From NCBI GenBank assembly GCA_007258455.2, contig VDFB02254869.1, positions 186,001 to 250,000 on the forward strand: a stretch of 64,000 nt of DNA. Reading direction: 5' to 3'. This stretch comes from Sequoia sempervirens (taxonomy: Eukaryota > Streptophyta > Pinopsida > Cupressales > Cupressaceae). Shown one piece after another: positions 10,572-20,387 of the stretch; positions within the stretch are counted from its first letter, which is position 1; each line of letters opens with the position of its first letter. A model generated the notes under the pieces. It saw only the letters and a list, made by a program, of their open reading frames with translations. It did no database searches and had not been told where the DNA came from. The position numbers and the translations under genes are program-made.

Positions 10572-10725
10572 GCGGCGACATGTCTACCCGTAGATAGAGA
10601 GTGTCAAAAAGTGGTGACACGTCTATCCACAGATAGAACATGTCAAAAGCGACGATATGTCTACCCATAGATAGAACATGTTAAAAGCGATGAAACATCT
10701 ACCCATAGATAGAGCATTTCAAAAA
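10572..10725 (-). repeat. Four tandem copies of a 38-39 bp unit in Gyp-B
   Basis: Units start at 10572, 10611, 10649 and 10687. Each carries a variant of CTACCCATAGATAGA and ends in a TCAAAA-type run. The array lies in the non-coding part between coding frame and polypurine tract. Gyp-C has a similar-length array in the matching position (about 28129-28305). Confidence 0.85.
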
Positions 10726-11764
10726 GTAGTTGGTCATGCAGACCGTAAAAATTTCAAAGGGGTCCCTTAGGAACCCTTCAAAAGGAGAGGGGTCCACTCA
10801 AGGGACGCGCTGTTTGAAATTTAAGTTCTAGTTAGGTTACCCCCAAGCTAGACGTGAAAGAGAAAATGAAATGAGCCTAGTCAGGCTGCCCCCAGGCTAG
10901 ATGTGAAAAGGTCCCTTCATCATAAAGGCTTTTGAAGGGTCCCTTGGGAACCCACTCCCATGACGAAGAAGGGGGTTCCTCTCAAGGGACACACAATTGA
11001 AAAGTGACTGTTCTCTTTGAATGATTCGTTATCAAGGAATCCTTTCAAAAGATGTTCACTTATCAAGGAATTCAAAAGGAAGGACATGCCCCCACATGAG
11101 GGGAAGCTAAAGTTGTTCCCACTTCAGAGGAAGGTCTTCAAGTCCTTTCTTTATGTACCCGTGATGAAGGAAATACATTCTGTTAGGGTTCCAAGTTGAG
11201 AATGCAATTCTAAGGAAGTATTTTTTGTGAAGACTTTCAAGAAAAGATTCATGGGAAACGAATTCATTTTTTGAAAATTGAAGTGTTGAAGAAGAGCATT
11301 GTCACACATGGGAGAGACAAATCCAACAAATAAAATAGAAAGATAAAGGGAAAGCAAAGGAGAAGAGAAAGAAAAATACAAAGGGCACAGGGGGATCTAG
11401 TTTAGCGGGGTCAGATCTATTCGAGCTCATATAATAATAGGTAACCGCAATGAAAGGTGAAAGATCATCAATCCCCAACTAGATCCAAAAGAATGCATGG
11501 AAAATAAAGTAAAAATAAAAAATTGGGTCAACATGGAAAGGAAGCCTAAATTCCCTCAACGCTTTGCATCGTCCCCAATTTGTCGAAAATCAATGAAAAA
11601 CATGGAAGAATGATGGCATAAATAGAAGAAGACTCACGACAAAAAAACCATGCCTATATCCAAGCACCAATAAGGGTGACAAGGGTCATCTAGGCACATA
11701 TAGCATGGATATGGGGGAACACATCACAAAATACACACACAAGATCAAGAAAAGGGGCCTCCTC
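10726..11764 (-). other. Gyp-B 3' non-coding region
   Basis: About 1 kb without a supportable gene. It contains repeated phrases such as CAAGGGACCC and GGGTTCCCAAG variants and two copies of a CCCCCAAGCTAGA-like word (10840-10900). The same phrases appear in Gyp-C near 27660-27860. Open frames here are not conserved. Confidence 0.6.
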
Positions 11765-13059
11765 CTAACATTGATCAGCTAAGAGGTCATTCGCTTCCCA
11801 ATCTAGATCCTCATAAGGGGAAGGAGGACAAGCCTGCAAGGGTGGAATGTTAAGAGGAAGAGCATCCGACCCTCCCACAATAGGGGCCAAGGAGGAGGGC
11901 CCCTCAAGGCCCTCTCCACTAGGCCCCTATGGAGTTAAAGTCAATGATTTTGTGAAGATTTTGATAGGGATGGGACTTCATCCATGGAATTGAACATGCA
12001 TCCCATGGGAGTACCATGCCTATTCTTAGCGGATGAGGCAAGCTATGCATGAGATTCATCGCTAGGTTCGCCGAATGATTCAGGAGCGGTGACAAACTTA
12101 GGGGAAGCCAAGAATACTTTTCTCACAAGGACATAACAAGTCATCATGGGGCCACCTTGTGAGGAAGGTGGAATCCTCTTACATCCTTCATTTCCAAAAG
12201 GACCAACCTCTACCCCTTTCTTCGTTGGAGGAGATGAACTTCCCATAGACGAAGGTAGGGGTGTAGAGGAAGAGGAGGATAGAACCATGGTGGACATGAC
12301 CGAAGTATTAACCATGTCCATGGGCTTTGGGAAGGGTTGAACATCTAGGATGGACATTAGCAAAGGTGGCTCCACTAAAGAAGCAATAAACACATGTACC
12401 CATTTAGGGTTAGGCACATTAGCACTCACAAAAAAAGCTGGGAATGAACCAAACTGAAGAGGAATAGAGGGAAGGGAGGAAGGAGATGTTGTAGGAGGTC
12501 CTAAAATAGGAGCAGTCATTTCTTCCTCCTTCTATTGTGAGGCAACCTACTCGGCCAAGAGAGCCTTTTCGCAGTGCTTGCATTCTCGTGCAAGGCAGTT
12601 CCTACGGCTCTTGGAGTTAGAGGCCGAAGCTTGCAAAGGGACAGGAGGTTCCTGCTCGACCATAGGAACGTTGACTATGACTATTTCAGGAAGAGGAACA
12701 TGTTCCTATACAGGAATAGGGGGAGCAGGCTGAGGAGAGACAGGAGGAGTCGACTCAAGATCCTTGGTAGTGGGCCTCTTTCCTCTCACTATCTTAAAGG
12801 CAGGAGTAGTAGGAGGCCACAAAGGTCGAGACAAGGAGGACTCTCCCTGGGAGACCTTCTTCCTTTCATACCGAACGGGTCTAGTCTCTGTCGACAGAAC
12901 ATGAAGCTCAAATGTGGGATGCTTAGACTTTCGCCAAGTGGGAATCAAGGGGTTCTCCTACAAACAAGGAGCAGAACCTGATAGTACCACAATTGAATGA
13001 GAAGAAGCATCAAATTGGGTAGTGGAAGAGGAAGAAGGAGGATCACAAGACCACTTCTC
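11765..13059 (-). pseudogene. Gyp-B proline/serine-rich tail of the protease frame
   Basis: Continuation of the protease frame on the minus strand. Longer open pieces are 12948-12706 (LSRPLWPPTTPAFKIV and many Pro residues) and 12519-12043 (Ser/Pro-rich, VLSSSSSTPLPSSMGSSSP). Near the end it reads PPSPYEDLDWEANDLLADQC followed by a TAG (11765-11767). Gyp-D ends with a very similar C-terminus (PPFAYDEQDWDANDLL, then stop at 37634-37636). That shared end in two diverged elements suggests the protein really terminated here and did not run on into RT. Function unknown; predicted to be disordered from composition. Confidence 0.6.
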
Positions 13060-13875
13060 TTATTTCCTCTTTTGAGCCTTAACAACATCGTTGTCAGCCT
13101 TCAACCAAGCACTATGTGAAATAGCATAAGGCGAGGAAGGATACCTTATCTTCAACCTCAGACATCCTTTCTTATAGTTATGATATCTTTTATGGAATAG
13201 GTCCATCCTAGGTGGAAGGGGACCCATAGATACAGGCCAGGAGTGATCCAAGGAGTAGCTTCCATGTGCAACCAGTGGTTGATAACCGGTATCGTGGATT
13301 ACCTGCACGGAGCCTCCATGGATAAATTTTAAATATTTATGCATGACGAAGGGTACCACGTTCATCACCACCAACCAAGGGATACCCAAGTTTACTTTGA
13401 AGAGTTCAGATCCATGGATGATATCAAACAAGAGATTCATGGACTTAGGTCCAACTAAGACCGATAGGACAATGCTACCCAAGGGGGGTAGGGAAAGCCC
13501 GTCATGTGTGCGGATGAAACTCACAGGAGCATCGTATCCATCCTTACGTAAAAGGTTTATTAGCATGATATCCTCTGTTATTATGTTTACTTGTGATGTC
13601 AGGTCAATGAGAACACCATCTATGATGTTCCCATTGATCCGTACAAGAATGTAAAGAGGAGACGGTTCCCTGTTAAAGCCCATCAACATGTCTTGTGAAG
13701 CAAAGGTTATGCCAACACTACTATCCATAGGCTGCGAAAGGGATGGGTTGGATGTAGGAAGGAGGCCACACATTAATTCAGACAATGCTTCACGTATCCC
13801 TAAAGTTAATAGATAAGACGGTGACCCAATTAAGGCTTCATCGTGCAATACCTTTGGAACCTTCCAACTATGCAA
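13060..13875 (-). CDS. Gyp-B protease-like domain
   Basis: 271-codon open frame. Residues about 78-100 read LYILVRINGNIIDGVLIDLT, then SQVNIITEDIMLINLLRKDG, FIRTHDGLSLPPLGSIVLSV and a region VNLGIPWLVVMNVVPFVMHK, like the strand-turn-helix layout of Ty3/gypsy protease. The active-site triad D-S/T-G is replaced by D-L-T, so catalysis is doubtful. Gyp-D has D-P-L at the same place. The first Met is near the end of the preceding gag-like flank; gag itself is not found between this frame and the LTR. Confidence 0.65.
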   Translation of the reverse strand: MHSWKVPKVLHDEALIGSPSYLLTLGIREALSELMCGLLPTSNPSLSQPMDSSVGITFASQDMLMGFNREPSPLYILVRINGNIIDGVLIDLTSQVNIITEDIMLINLLRKDGYDAPVSFIRTHDGLSLPPLGSIVLSVLVGPKSMNLLFDIIHGSELFKVNLGIPWLVVMNVVPFVMHKYLKFIHGGSVQVIHDTGYQPLVAHGSYSLDHSWPVSMGPLPPRMDLFHKRYHNYKKGCLRLKIRYPSSPYAISHSAWLKADNDVVKAQKRK

Positions 13876-14016
13876 ACTAGAGGTCGCAGGTCAGGTTGCA
13901 AGGCGAAAACCTTACAACACTCACACCTACAACACTCCTATAGTATGAGGAAATTAACTATCAGTATCACAAGGATGGAACCAAAATGGTTCACATTAGG
14001 TTCCTCACCTCAAAAA
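13876..14016 (-). other. Gyp-B leader between 5' LTR and protease frame
   Basis: Only about 140 bp separate LTR and protease frame, too little for gag. After the LTR the minus strand reads TTTTTGAGGTGAGGAACC; I could not match this confidently to a tRNA primer site. The leader and gag are probably deleted. Confidence 0.5.
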
Positions 14017-15237
14017 TGTAAGAGAGGGGACTCCCCACGCAAAAGTGAGGACCAAGACGAAAGAGGCTGCCCCCTAATCCTTACCTCTGGCGTATTGTTT
14101 AGGTTTATGAGGATGAGAATGATGAGGACTATGATGCCCCACAATCACTCTGCAATCCTGAGTTTCAATGTGGGGCTAGGAAAGTCAATTTTTTTAGGTC
14201 CAACTCTGCACCTCAAGGAGCTCTCTACCCAAGGATGTTAGCGCGGACTCTGGACGATAGCACAGTGTGCTGGCATCTCTAAAGCGCACTGTAGTCCATA
14301 CAATCAGACAATAGCAGAGATAAGGTTGAACTCACCAAAATTACTAATGGCCTAGCTACTCAACTAAAAGGCCAGAATGACACTAGCAAGTAAACAAAGT
14401 ATTCTCTAATGTTGTGAAGTAAATAAGCAAGAGTGATGAAAATGAGGAGAATCTCACCAATGAACCTATCTGCCACTTGATTCTCTCCAAGAGATCAAGA
14501 CACCTACACAATAAATGCTGGAAAAATTTTGTAGTCAGATAGGGCCTACCTTAGTCAGACCCCCATTTAGGTGTTTCCACTGCCATGGAAAACCAAAAGA
14601 ATGAGATAAAGAAGTAATAACGTAAAGAAAGAACAAGCACTACAAAATAGTACTATGCTAAACCAAATGATGGAGGAGAGGAGAGGGAAGGTTACCACCT
14701 CCACCAAGAGCACTCAAGGTTGCTTGGGAAGAAATGAGAGGAACTCAAGCCTCTGCTGCAAATGGCATGGTCCCAAACGTGCTCTACTGAGTTGATGGAG
14801 CGATATGTTGGAATGGGATGCTTGAAATGCTATTGGAAGTGTTGGATTGAATGCTTGAAGTGGTCAAGAGTGAGCTCAATGCTTGGAAGAAGATGAAATA
14901 CATGTTCAAGGGATGAGTATGAAGGAATGAAGGAGGAAAATGGCCATATCCAGGTCGGTCGACCAAAGGAGGCATTAAAACTTCACTACCAATGAGAAGA
15001 GTAACACCTTTGTTGGATCAGCTGCAGGAATCTGCTAGGGACGTAAGTGTGCCACACAGACGTCTGCGCGCCACACGGGCATCCCTGACAGAAACGCATC
15101 CACTGAGACACAAAATAGGCACCATGTGGACTACCAACAACAGGCTTAAGTAAAATTAAGCCTCTGAATTTTGTTTTCTAAGGTGGATAAAGGAAAAAGG
15201 GGGAATTTCACCTAGGGTGCAAATTCACTCTTATATA
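14017..15237 (-). repeat. Gyp-B 5' LTR (right copy)
   Basis: 1221 bp, plus-strand ends TGTAAGAGAG and CTCTTATATA. It aligns with the left copy over its whole length with scattered substitutions and small indels. The preserved TG here shows what the decayed left end was. Confidence 0.92.
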
Positions 15238-15242
15238 GTATC

Positions 15243-15998
15243 GTCATTACACTGGTATTTGTAATTGTGCTATTAGGTCTATCCTTGGCTGACCTAATGG
15301 ATGCATTGTGTAAATGGTGAATTAATTTTTGTTATGTGGATATATGTGTGAACTATTTTAGGTCCATACCAACTTGTTGTAGCGTGTTGGATGTGCGAAT
15401 TGATTTTTGAGAAGTCTTTGTGAAATCCTGAAACCAAGAGTTGGTATTCTTAGTGAATGAGAAGTACATCTAATTAGGCTGACCTAATTAATGCTTGCGA
15501 AGAGATCAGATATATATATATCGGATAGTTTTTTTGAAGATTGATAATGGTAATGGTTATGATGTGAATGTGGGTGTGAAGAAGAGTGAATATGATGAAG
15601 TGTGTCAAGTCAGTTTACTGAGCTTCATTGGAATTGAATCTGCACTCATTAGGTGTACTCTATTAGTTCATTTTCTGGCTGAAAGCCGTTTTTGTCATTG
15701 TAATTCTGTAGGAAGTGAGCCTTTGTTTTGGATAGCGAGTCTTGGTAATGAGCTTCCCATTTTGTAATCTCTTTTGATTGGTTACACTATATTGTGAGCT
15801 AACACTCATTGTGGTTTTTCCTATTTTGGGTTTTCCATGTAAAAATCCTGGTGTTCATGTATTCAGTAATTACATGTTTTGTTAATGCTTTTACTTATCC
15901 TTACTATTGTATGCATTGGAATAATTGGATGGTAACTGATCAAAAAATTTAAGAAGATACTAATTCACCCCCCCTCTCAGTATCTTGGAAATTTAACA
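15243..15998 (+). repeat. Cop-B 3' LTR, right part
   Basis: Resumes the LTR after Gyp-B with GTCATTACACTGGTATTTG and ends ATTTAACA at 15998, matching the 5' LTR from about 5510 to 6262. The open frame at 15495-15767 corresponds to one in the 5' LTR and is not a gene. Confidence 0.92.
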
Positions 15999-16003
15999 TG
16001 TTC

Positions 16004-16381
16004 AATGGTTATGGTTTTGTCATCAATAAGGTCCTGAATCAGATTTTTAAGTCGCATGCAACTGGTTGTCATGTATCCCTTAATTTTTTTTAAATCGTAG
16101 AGATGTTTCTTGTTATACCATAGTATTTTAACCCAAGGCTCTTGATAATTTTCATAAAAAGGGATTTTGATGAGATTTTCTTGTACCAACTATTGCATGA
16201 TAGACTTGATTTGTTTCCCAAGTGTTGTGTATTTTTGTTTAGGGGGATACTTGTTCCTTGGGGATGGTCTCCCTTGAGTATTCAGGTTGTTGACCACTTG
16301 ATTTTTGGTTTGTTGTGATGATGTGTTGGCTTGTGTGTTGTTTTGGCTATTGAATTGCGGTAGTTGATATGATTGTGCATT
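16004..16381 (-). pseudogene. Gyp-A gag zinc-knuckle segment
   Basis: The minus strand reads SPRNKYPPKQKYTTLG, then a decayed knuckle (WYNKKHLYDLKKIKGYMTTS in place of the usual C-x-x-H...G-H-x-T...C) and MRLKNLIQDLIDDKTITIE, where Cop-B breaks the frame. The -L-K-N-L-I-Q-D-L-I-D- phrase is standard after the knuckle in Tat-type gag. The Cys and His ligands are mostly lost. Confidence 0.75.
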
Positions 16382-16990
16382 CTACCTTGGGGCACTGATA
16401 ACAACTTTGGCATCGACGAAACCATTATTAGTGATATTCTTGTTCTTTGCCCATGTGCGAGGTTTTTCATTGCAACTGGTTGATGGTCGATTGTCCTGAT
16501 ATGTGGGTGTGCCCCCTTGTGCTATAAGTGCTCTTTCGATGTTGAGCACCTTGGGGATTAACTGGTCATATGTTGTTATGCATTGCATTTTCAAATGAAA
16601 GGACAAGGTCCCTTCAAGATTGGAGATGATAGTCCCAATTTTTTGTTCTTTTGGCATAGCCCACTTGCTCCTGTTGGCTTTGGATCTCCATCGTTGGAAG
16701 AATACTGTGAAATTTTCTCCCTTGGCTTGTTTTAGGCCAAACAATTCTTCCAAGCTTACCTCCATGCCTATGTTAAACAAATAGATTTCTATGAATAAGT
16801 CCACAATTTCTTGGAACTTTTTAATTTCAGGAGGAAGGCGGGAATACCATTCCATTGTTTGGACCAACCAAACTCCAAGGAAATAGTTGCATTAAATAAG
16901 AATCATTATATGCAACTTCCATACAGTGCACATGGAATTCCCTGATGTGATCTTTAGGGTTGTCAGTCCCACGATAATTTTAAAATTTAG
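16382..16990 (-). pseudogene. Gyp-A gag core (Retrotrans_gag)
   Basis: Open from 16867 to 16382. WYSRLPPEIKKFQEIVDLFI, then YLFNIGMEVSLEELFGLKQA and GENFTVFFQRWRSKANR form the capsid-type retrotransposon gag domain, followed by FHLKMQCITTYDQLIPKVLN. The family assembles the particle that packages element RNA. Upstream of 16867 the frame continues with stops. Confidence 0.85.
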
Positions 16991-17059
16991 GTATCTCAAA
17001 TCCTTGTGGGAACTGAACCATCACAATGCTTTTGTCAAATGGATAGGGGTACAAATTCC

Positions 17060-17577
17060 CTTATGAATTTGTTATATTTCCTGATTTTATGTCCAACACT
17101 TGTTGTGAGAGCAATTTAATTTGTGCAGACAAGTCACTTTGTGGATCAGGTGGTGGGATGAATGTGTTTTGGATTGGTGTGGTGGCTTGAGTGATGGGTG
17201 GGGTGACTTGCGTACTTGGTGGTGCACTTGCAGGAGGTTGTTGTAGGATTTTTTGTTCAAGCAATGCTTGTTGATATTCCTATAGTTGTTGTTGTGCTAA
17301 CAATGCTTGTTGTTGGTTTTGCTGCTATTGTGGCAACAATGCTTGTTGTTGGGCTTGTAGCTGAGCTGCTTGTTGTTGTGCTTGGTATTGTTGCAAATCT
17401 TGTTGATAAGACTGCTTCTATAACAAGGATTGTGCTTGAGCTTGTTGTGCTTGATATTGAGCTTGTACCTGAGCTTGAGCTTGTTGAGTGACTTGTGCAA
17501 CTTGGGTAGCCTGTGTGGCTTGTGCGACTTGGGAAACCTATGAAGCTTGTGAACACCAAACCTGCACAAACTAACAC
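17060..17577 (-). pseudogene. Gyp-A gag N-terminal Gln/Ala-rich segment
   Basis: In the gag frame this is almost entirely Gln, Ala and Leu (for example QAQQQAAQLQAQQQA) and then a Pro/Thr-rich stretch (PASAPPSTQVTPPITQATTP) leading to IKLLSQQVLDI. The DNA is a TTG/TGT-rich imperfect trinucleotide repeat, so all six frames stay open. The Thr/Ser-rich, His/Lys-rich and Val-rich frames over the same bases are shadows. Stops mark decay. Confidence 0.7.
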
Positions 17578-17599
17578 AAGATCAACAAAACGTTGTCAA

Positions 17600-18707
17600 C
17601 ATGTTAGAAAGTTTAAATCTAATGTTCCCTATGAAATTCTTGGAAGAACAAAGATGAAAACATAAAATAAAGCAAGAATAAAGCATGTAATCAACTAAGT
17701 TAACCAAACCTCAATCCCATAGGGGATTGGTGCTCCTTTGATGCATAAATAAGCCCTTTCCCAATCCCAATTGCTAAGATTGATGATTTGAAGATGATCC
17801 AAGTGTTGAAAATGATGCCAAGTGACGAACATGAACTCAAAATAACATGGAGATGGTGATTGCTATGAACTCAAATGACTATAATGATAATGCATGAAGT
17901 TGTGGATCCATATTATGAAAATGATGCCTCTATTTATAGAAGCCAAGGGTTGAAGAATGGATGAAAATGGTGAATGTGGGATAAATTGAGAGGCAATGAG
18001 AATGTGCAAAGTGTCACAATTCTATTGGATGAGAGTAGAGCACATTTTGGGAAATGTGTGAGTGGAGGAGGATGGAAGAGAAGTAAATGAGAATGGTTGA
18101 GGATTTGAAAGGTGTAAGAGGAATTGAATGAAATTGGTTGAGATTTGAGAGGATGGAAGAGAATTTATTGCAAATGTAAGAGGATGTGATAGGTTTTTGA
18201 AAATATTTGGAGGGAAATTGAATGAGAGGTTGTTGAGAGGAATATTATTTGGAATATGCTTTGGTGAGGGAAAATAGATGAATTAAATAATTAATTGAAA
18301 TTATTTCATGTGCAACCTAGTTAGTTGACCATGGGTTGATTTAACTTTTGAGGAGTTTAAAGCTAGAGGAATTATTACAGATGATTAGAAAGGTGATTTA
18401 GGATTAATTAATTGGAAAGAATTAGGAGATTGCGACATTTTATTTGATTGATTTTAATCAAATAGGAGGATTAAAAGGGGATTTAATTAAATGGTTTGAT
18501 TTAATTAAATAAGATGAAAATTAGTTAGAAGAAAGGTGAATTAATCAATAAATTTAATTATTTGATTAATAGCTGAATTTGTTGAATTTAACTAAATAAT
18601 GATGATTATTTAATTAATTGGTGAATTTGAGGTGATTTAGGAAGAAATGGTGTTAGTTGATCATAATCATATGCATAGTATCAATCAAGACTTTTTTGGT
18701 GTCTACA
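17600..18707 (-). repeat. Gyp-A 5' LTR (left edge approximate)
   Basis: The minus strand starts TGTAGACACC at 18707. A TATA-like TCTATAAATAG lies at 17930-17940 (minus). The region from 18280 to 18660 is a run of TTAATTAAATAATT-type words like the solo LTR at 840-1773. The inner boundary is not certain because the other LTR is outside the window; I place it near 17600 where a TAACA-type end occurs. Confidence 0.75.
17930..17940 (-). promoter_or_regulatory. TATA box in Gyp-A 5' LTR
   Basis: The minus strand reads TCTATAAATAG, about 770 bp into the LTR, a typical position for the element promoter. Confidence 0.55.
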
Positions 18708-19347
18708 GGTTGCAAGTGGAAAAACCCTAATGGTGATTCCAATATGTATGAATTGAATGAAGGGAATCAAAATGAGACAAAGAACGAACGAGGGTGTTTG
18801 AATGTAGAGGAAGGTGAACTATAAAAAAAATAAAAATCTGAAAATTCATGAAGCTAGTTACAGTGGAGTAAGGGAGAATAGAGAGAGAAAGAAATTATGT
18901 ACTAAATTTATGCATTGTAGGTTGTGTAGAACAACTTTATGCATAGTTTATTACAGAACTTTGTAAGAGGTTGTAGCCTCTATTTACACTAAGTTGTAGC
19001 TCATAATAGGGTGTAGTATCATCCTTGAAGTTTTAGCTTCTAAATAGGGAGTTGTTGCTTCCTTGGGTTGCAACCCTCAACATTGTAATTGAACTTTGAT
19101 GCTTGTGAGACTGGATTAAGATAGTAGATCCTAGCAACATTTTTCACAGTGGTTTTTCCCATCTTGGATTTTCCATGTAAATATTGTGTTATGTGTTGAT
19201 CTCTCTTGTGCTTGTGGTTATTATATCTGTTAGTATTTCAATCTGCACATTTGAGTTTAAGGTTGAATCTACAAAAGGTTTTAAGAACTAAAAAATTTAA
19301 TATTTATTGATTCACCCCCCCTCTCACTAGATCATTTTGTTCTAACA
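18708..19347 (+). repeat. Cop-A 5' LTR remnant
   Basis: Matches the last 635 bp of the 3' LTR (26510-27144) from GGTTGCAAGTGG to TTCTAACA, with few differences. Truncated at its left by the Gyp-A insertion. Confidence 0.93.
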
Positions 19348-19349
19348 AT

Positions 19350-19362
19350 TGGTATCAGAGCC
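19350..19362 (+). promoter_or_regulatory. Cop-A primer-binding site
   Basis: TGGTATCAGAGCC is an exact match to the initiator tRNA-Met complement and lies two bases after the LTR end. Confidence 0.93.
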
Positions 19363-19422
19363 CTAGGTTCCCTAGGATAATATTAATCAACTCAAGTAGA
19401 TCTTGCATAAGTAAACACAATT

Positions 19423-20290
19423 TCATGTCAGGAAGGTTCAAGCAAGCCACCTAGATTCGATGGAACAAACTATTCTAAATGGAGATCTCTGATGAAAGGT
19501 TACTTAGGTTCTCTTGGACTTGATGTTTGGATGTCAATTAAGACCAAATATGTTCCTCCTACTACTCCTCCTACTGATTTTGCATCGAAGGACTATGAGA
19601 ATAATGAGAAAGCTTAGTTTGCTATTATGAACAACTTGTCTGATTTCGTGCATAGCAAGGTTATGCATTGTGAAATTGCTTATGATGTCTGGGAAAAACT
19701 GAATAAGATCTATGAAGGAGATTCTAAGGTGAAACTAGAAAATCTATAAATACTGAGAGCTAAATTTGAAAGCTTGCAGATTATCTTTTGAGAGTTGATG
19801 ATATAGTGAATGCTACTAAGGGATATGGCATAGATCTGAAAGAAGAAGATGTTGTGTTGAAAGTTCTTAGGTCTATGATGACTAAGTATGATGCCAAAAT
19901 TTCTGCCATTGAAGAAGGAAGAGAAATTGATAAACTCACTCTAGATGAGTTACATGGTATATGTACTGCTTATGAGATGAGAATGCCAAGTGTTGAATCA
20001 TCTAGGAGAGAAGCTGCTTTTAAGATTGTCAAGAAATAAAAATATGAAGCTGATAAGAAAGACAAAGTTGTTTTCATTGCATCTAATTATGAATAAACTG
20101 ATAAAGAAGGAGAAAAATTCATAAGAAGGCTAAGGAGAGGATCGAACAAGTATAATGGTAAGCTCCCTTTCAAGTGTTTTAACTATGGAAGAATAGGTCA
20201 TTTTTATTCAAAGTTTCCATATGGTAAAGAAGACAATTCCAAGCAAGAAGTTGATAATAGAAATAAGAAATAGTTCTACCCTAAAAGAAA
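19423..20290 (+). pseudogene. Cop-A gag, N-terminal and middle part
   Basis: The frame reads PPRFDGTNYSKWRSLMKGYL, the standard start of Copia gag, then VWEKLNKIYEGDSKVKLENL with stops after NNEKA and ENL. The open stretch 19788-20039 (LKVLRSMMTKYDAKISAIEE, LTLDELHGICTAYEMRM) is the conserved helix region of the UBN2-type gag. A decayed knuckle CFNYGRIGHFYSKF follows near 20180. Forms particle shell and binds RNA in intact relatives. Confidence 0.88.
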
Positions 20291-20387
20291 TAACTTTGGA
20301 AAGAAGAAGAGTCTATACATCAATGAATAATGTGAAGCATCTGATGCTAGTGATAGTTTAGAAGAGGATCAAGATCGTGCTCATGTA

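Larger units (their letters stand above)
9052..15242 (-). mobile_element. Gyp-B: RT-less Ty3/gypsy element (9057-15237), TSD GTATC
   Basis: GTATC at 9052-9056 and 15238-15242 flanks a 6181-bp insert. Direct repeats at its ends (9057-10292 and 14017-15237) are the LTRs. Orientation is minus: the polypurine tract is next to the left LTR and the coding frame runs right to left. The interior (3.7 kb) codes for a protease-like region and a proline/serine-rich tail; gag, RT and integrase are absent. LTR ends have decayed from TG/CA to TA at both outer ends. It is inserted in the Cop-B 3' LTR, so it is among the youngest insertions in the stack. Confidence 0.9.
5230..16003 (+). mobile_element. Cop-B: non-autonomous Copia-type element (5235-15998), TSD TGTTC
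   Basis: Flanked by TGTTC at 5230-5234 and 15999-16003. The 5' LTR (5235-6262) is 1028 bp. The 3' LTR is split by Gyp-B into 8785-9056 and 15243-15998, which sum to 1028 bp. An initiator-Met-like primer site follows the 5' LTR and a polypurine tract precedes the 3' LTR. The 2.5-kb interior holds a decayed coiled-coil gag segment, a zinc-knuckle frame and an unrelated reading frame, but no protease, integrase or reverse transcriptase. It needed enzymes from another Copia element. It interrupts Gyp-A gag. Confidence 0.9.
1..18707 (-). mobile_element. Gyp-A: Ty3/gypsy retrotransposon with aRNH, nested and truncated by window edge
   Basis: Minus-strand element. Its 5' LTR lies at the right end (begins TGTAGACACC on the minus strand at 18707), followed leftward by gag, protease, linker, reverse transcriptase, RNase H, a second archaeal-type RNase H and the start of integrase at base 1. 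The second RNase H is a known trait of the Tat-type Ty3/gypsy lineage. It inserted in the Cop-A 5' LTR: GGTTG follows at 18708-18712 and is the expected target duplication, because the undisturbed site in the Cop-A 3' LTR (26510-26514) reads GGTTG; the other copy is off-window. Later insertions split it at 840-1773 and 5235-15998. Many in-frame stops make it inactive. Confidence 0.9.

Noticed and set aside
12574..12981. Plus-strand Arg-rich open frame of 135 codons
   Set aside because: It is the complement of the Gyp-B proline-rich tail; composition follows from the other strand and no domain is visible.
17216..17491. Val/Leu-rich plus-strand frame, and the Thr/Ser-rich and His/Lys-rich minus-strand frames over the same bases
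   Set aside because: All are shadows of the trinucleotide tract encoding the Gln/Ala-rich gag start.
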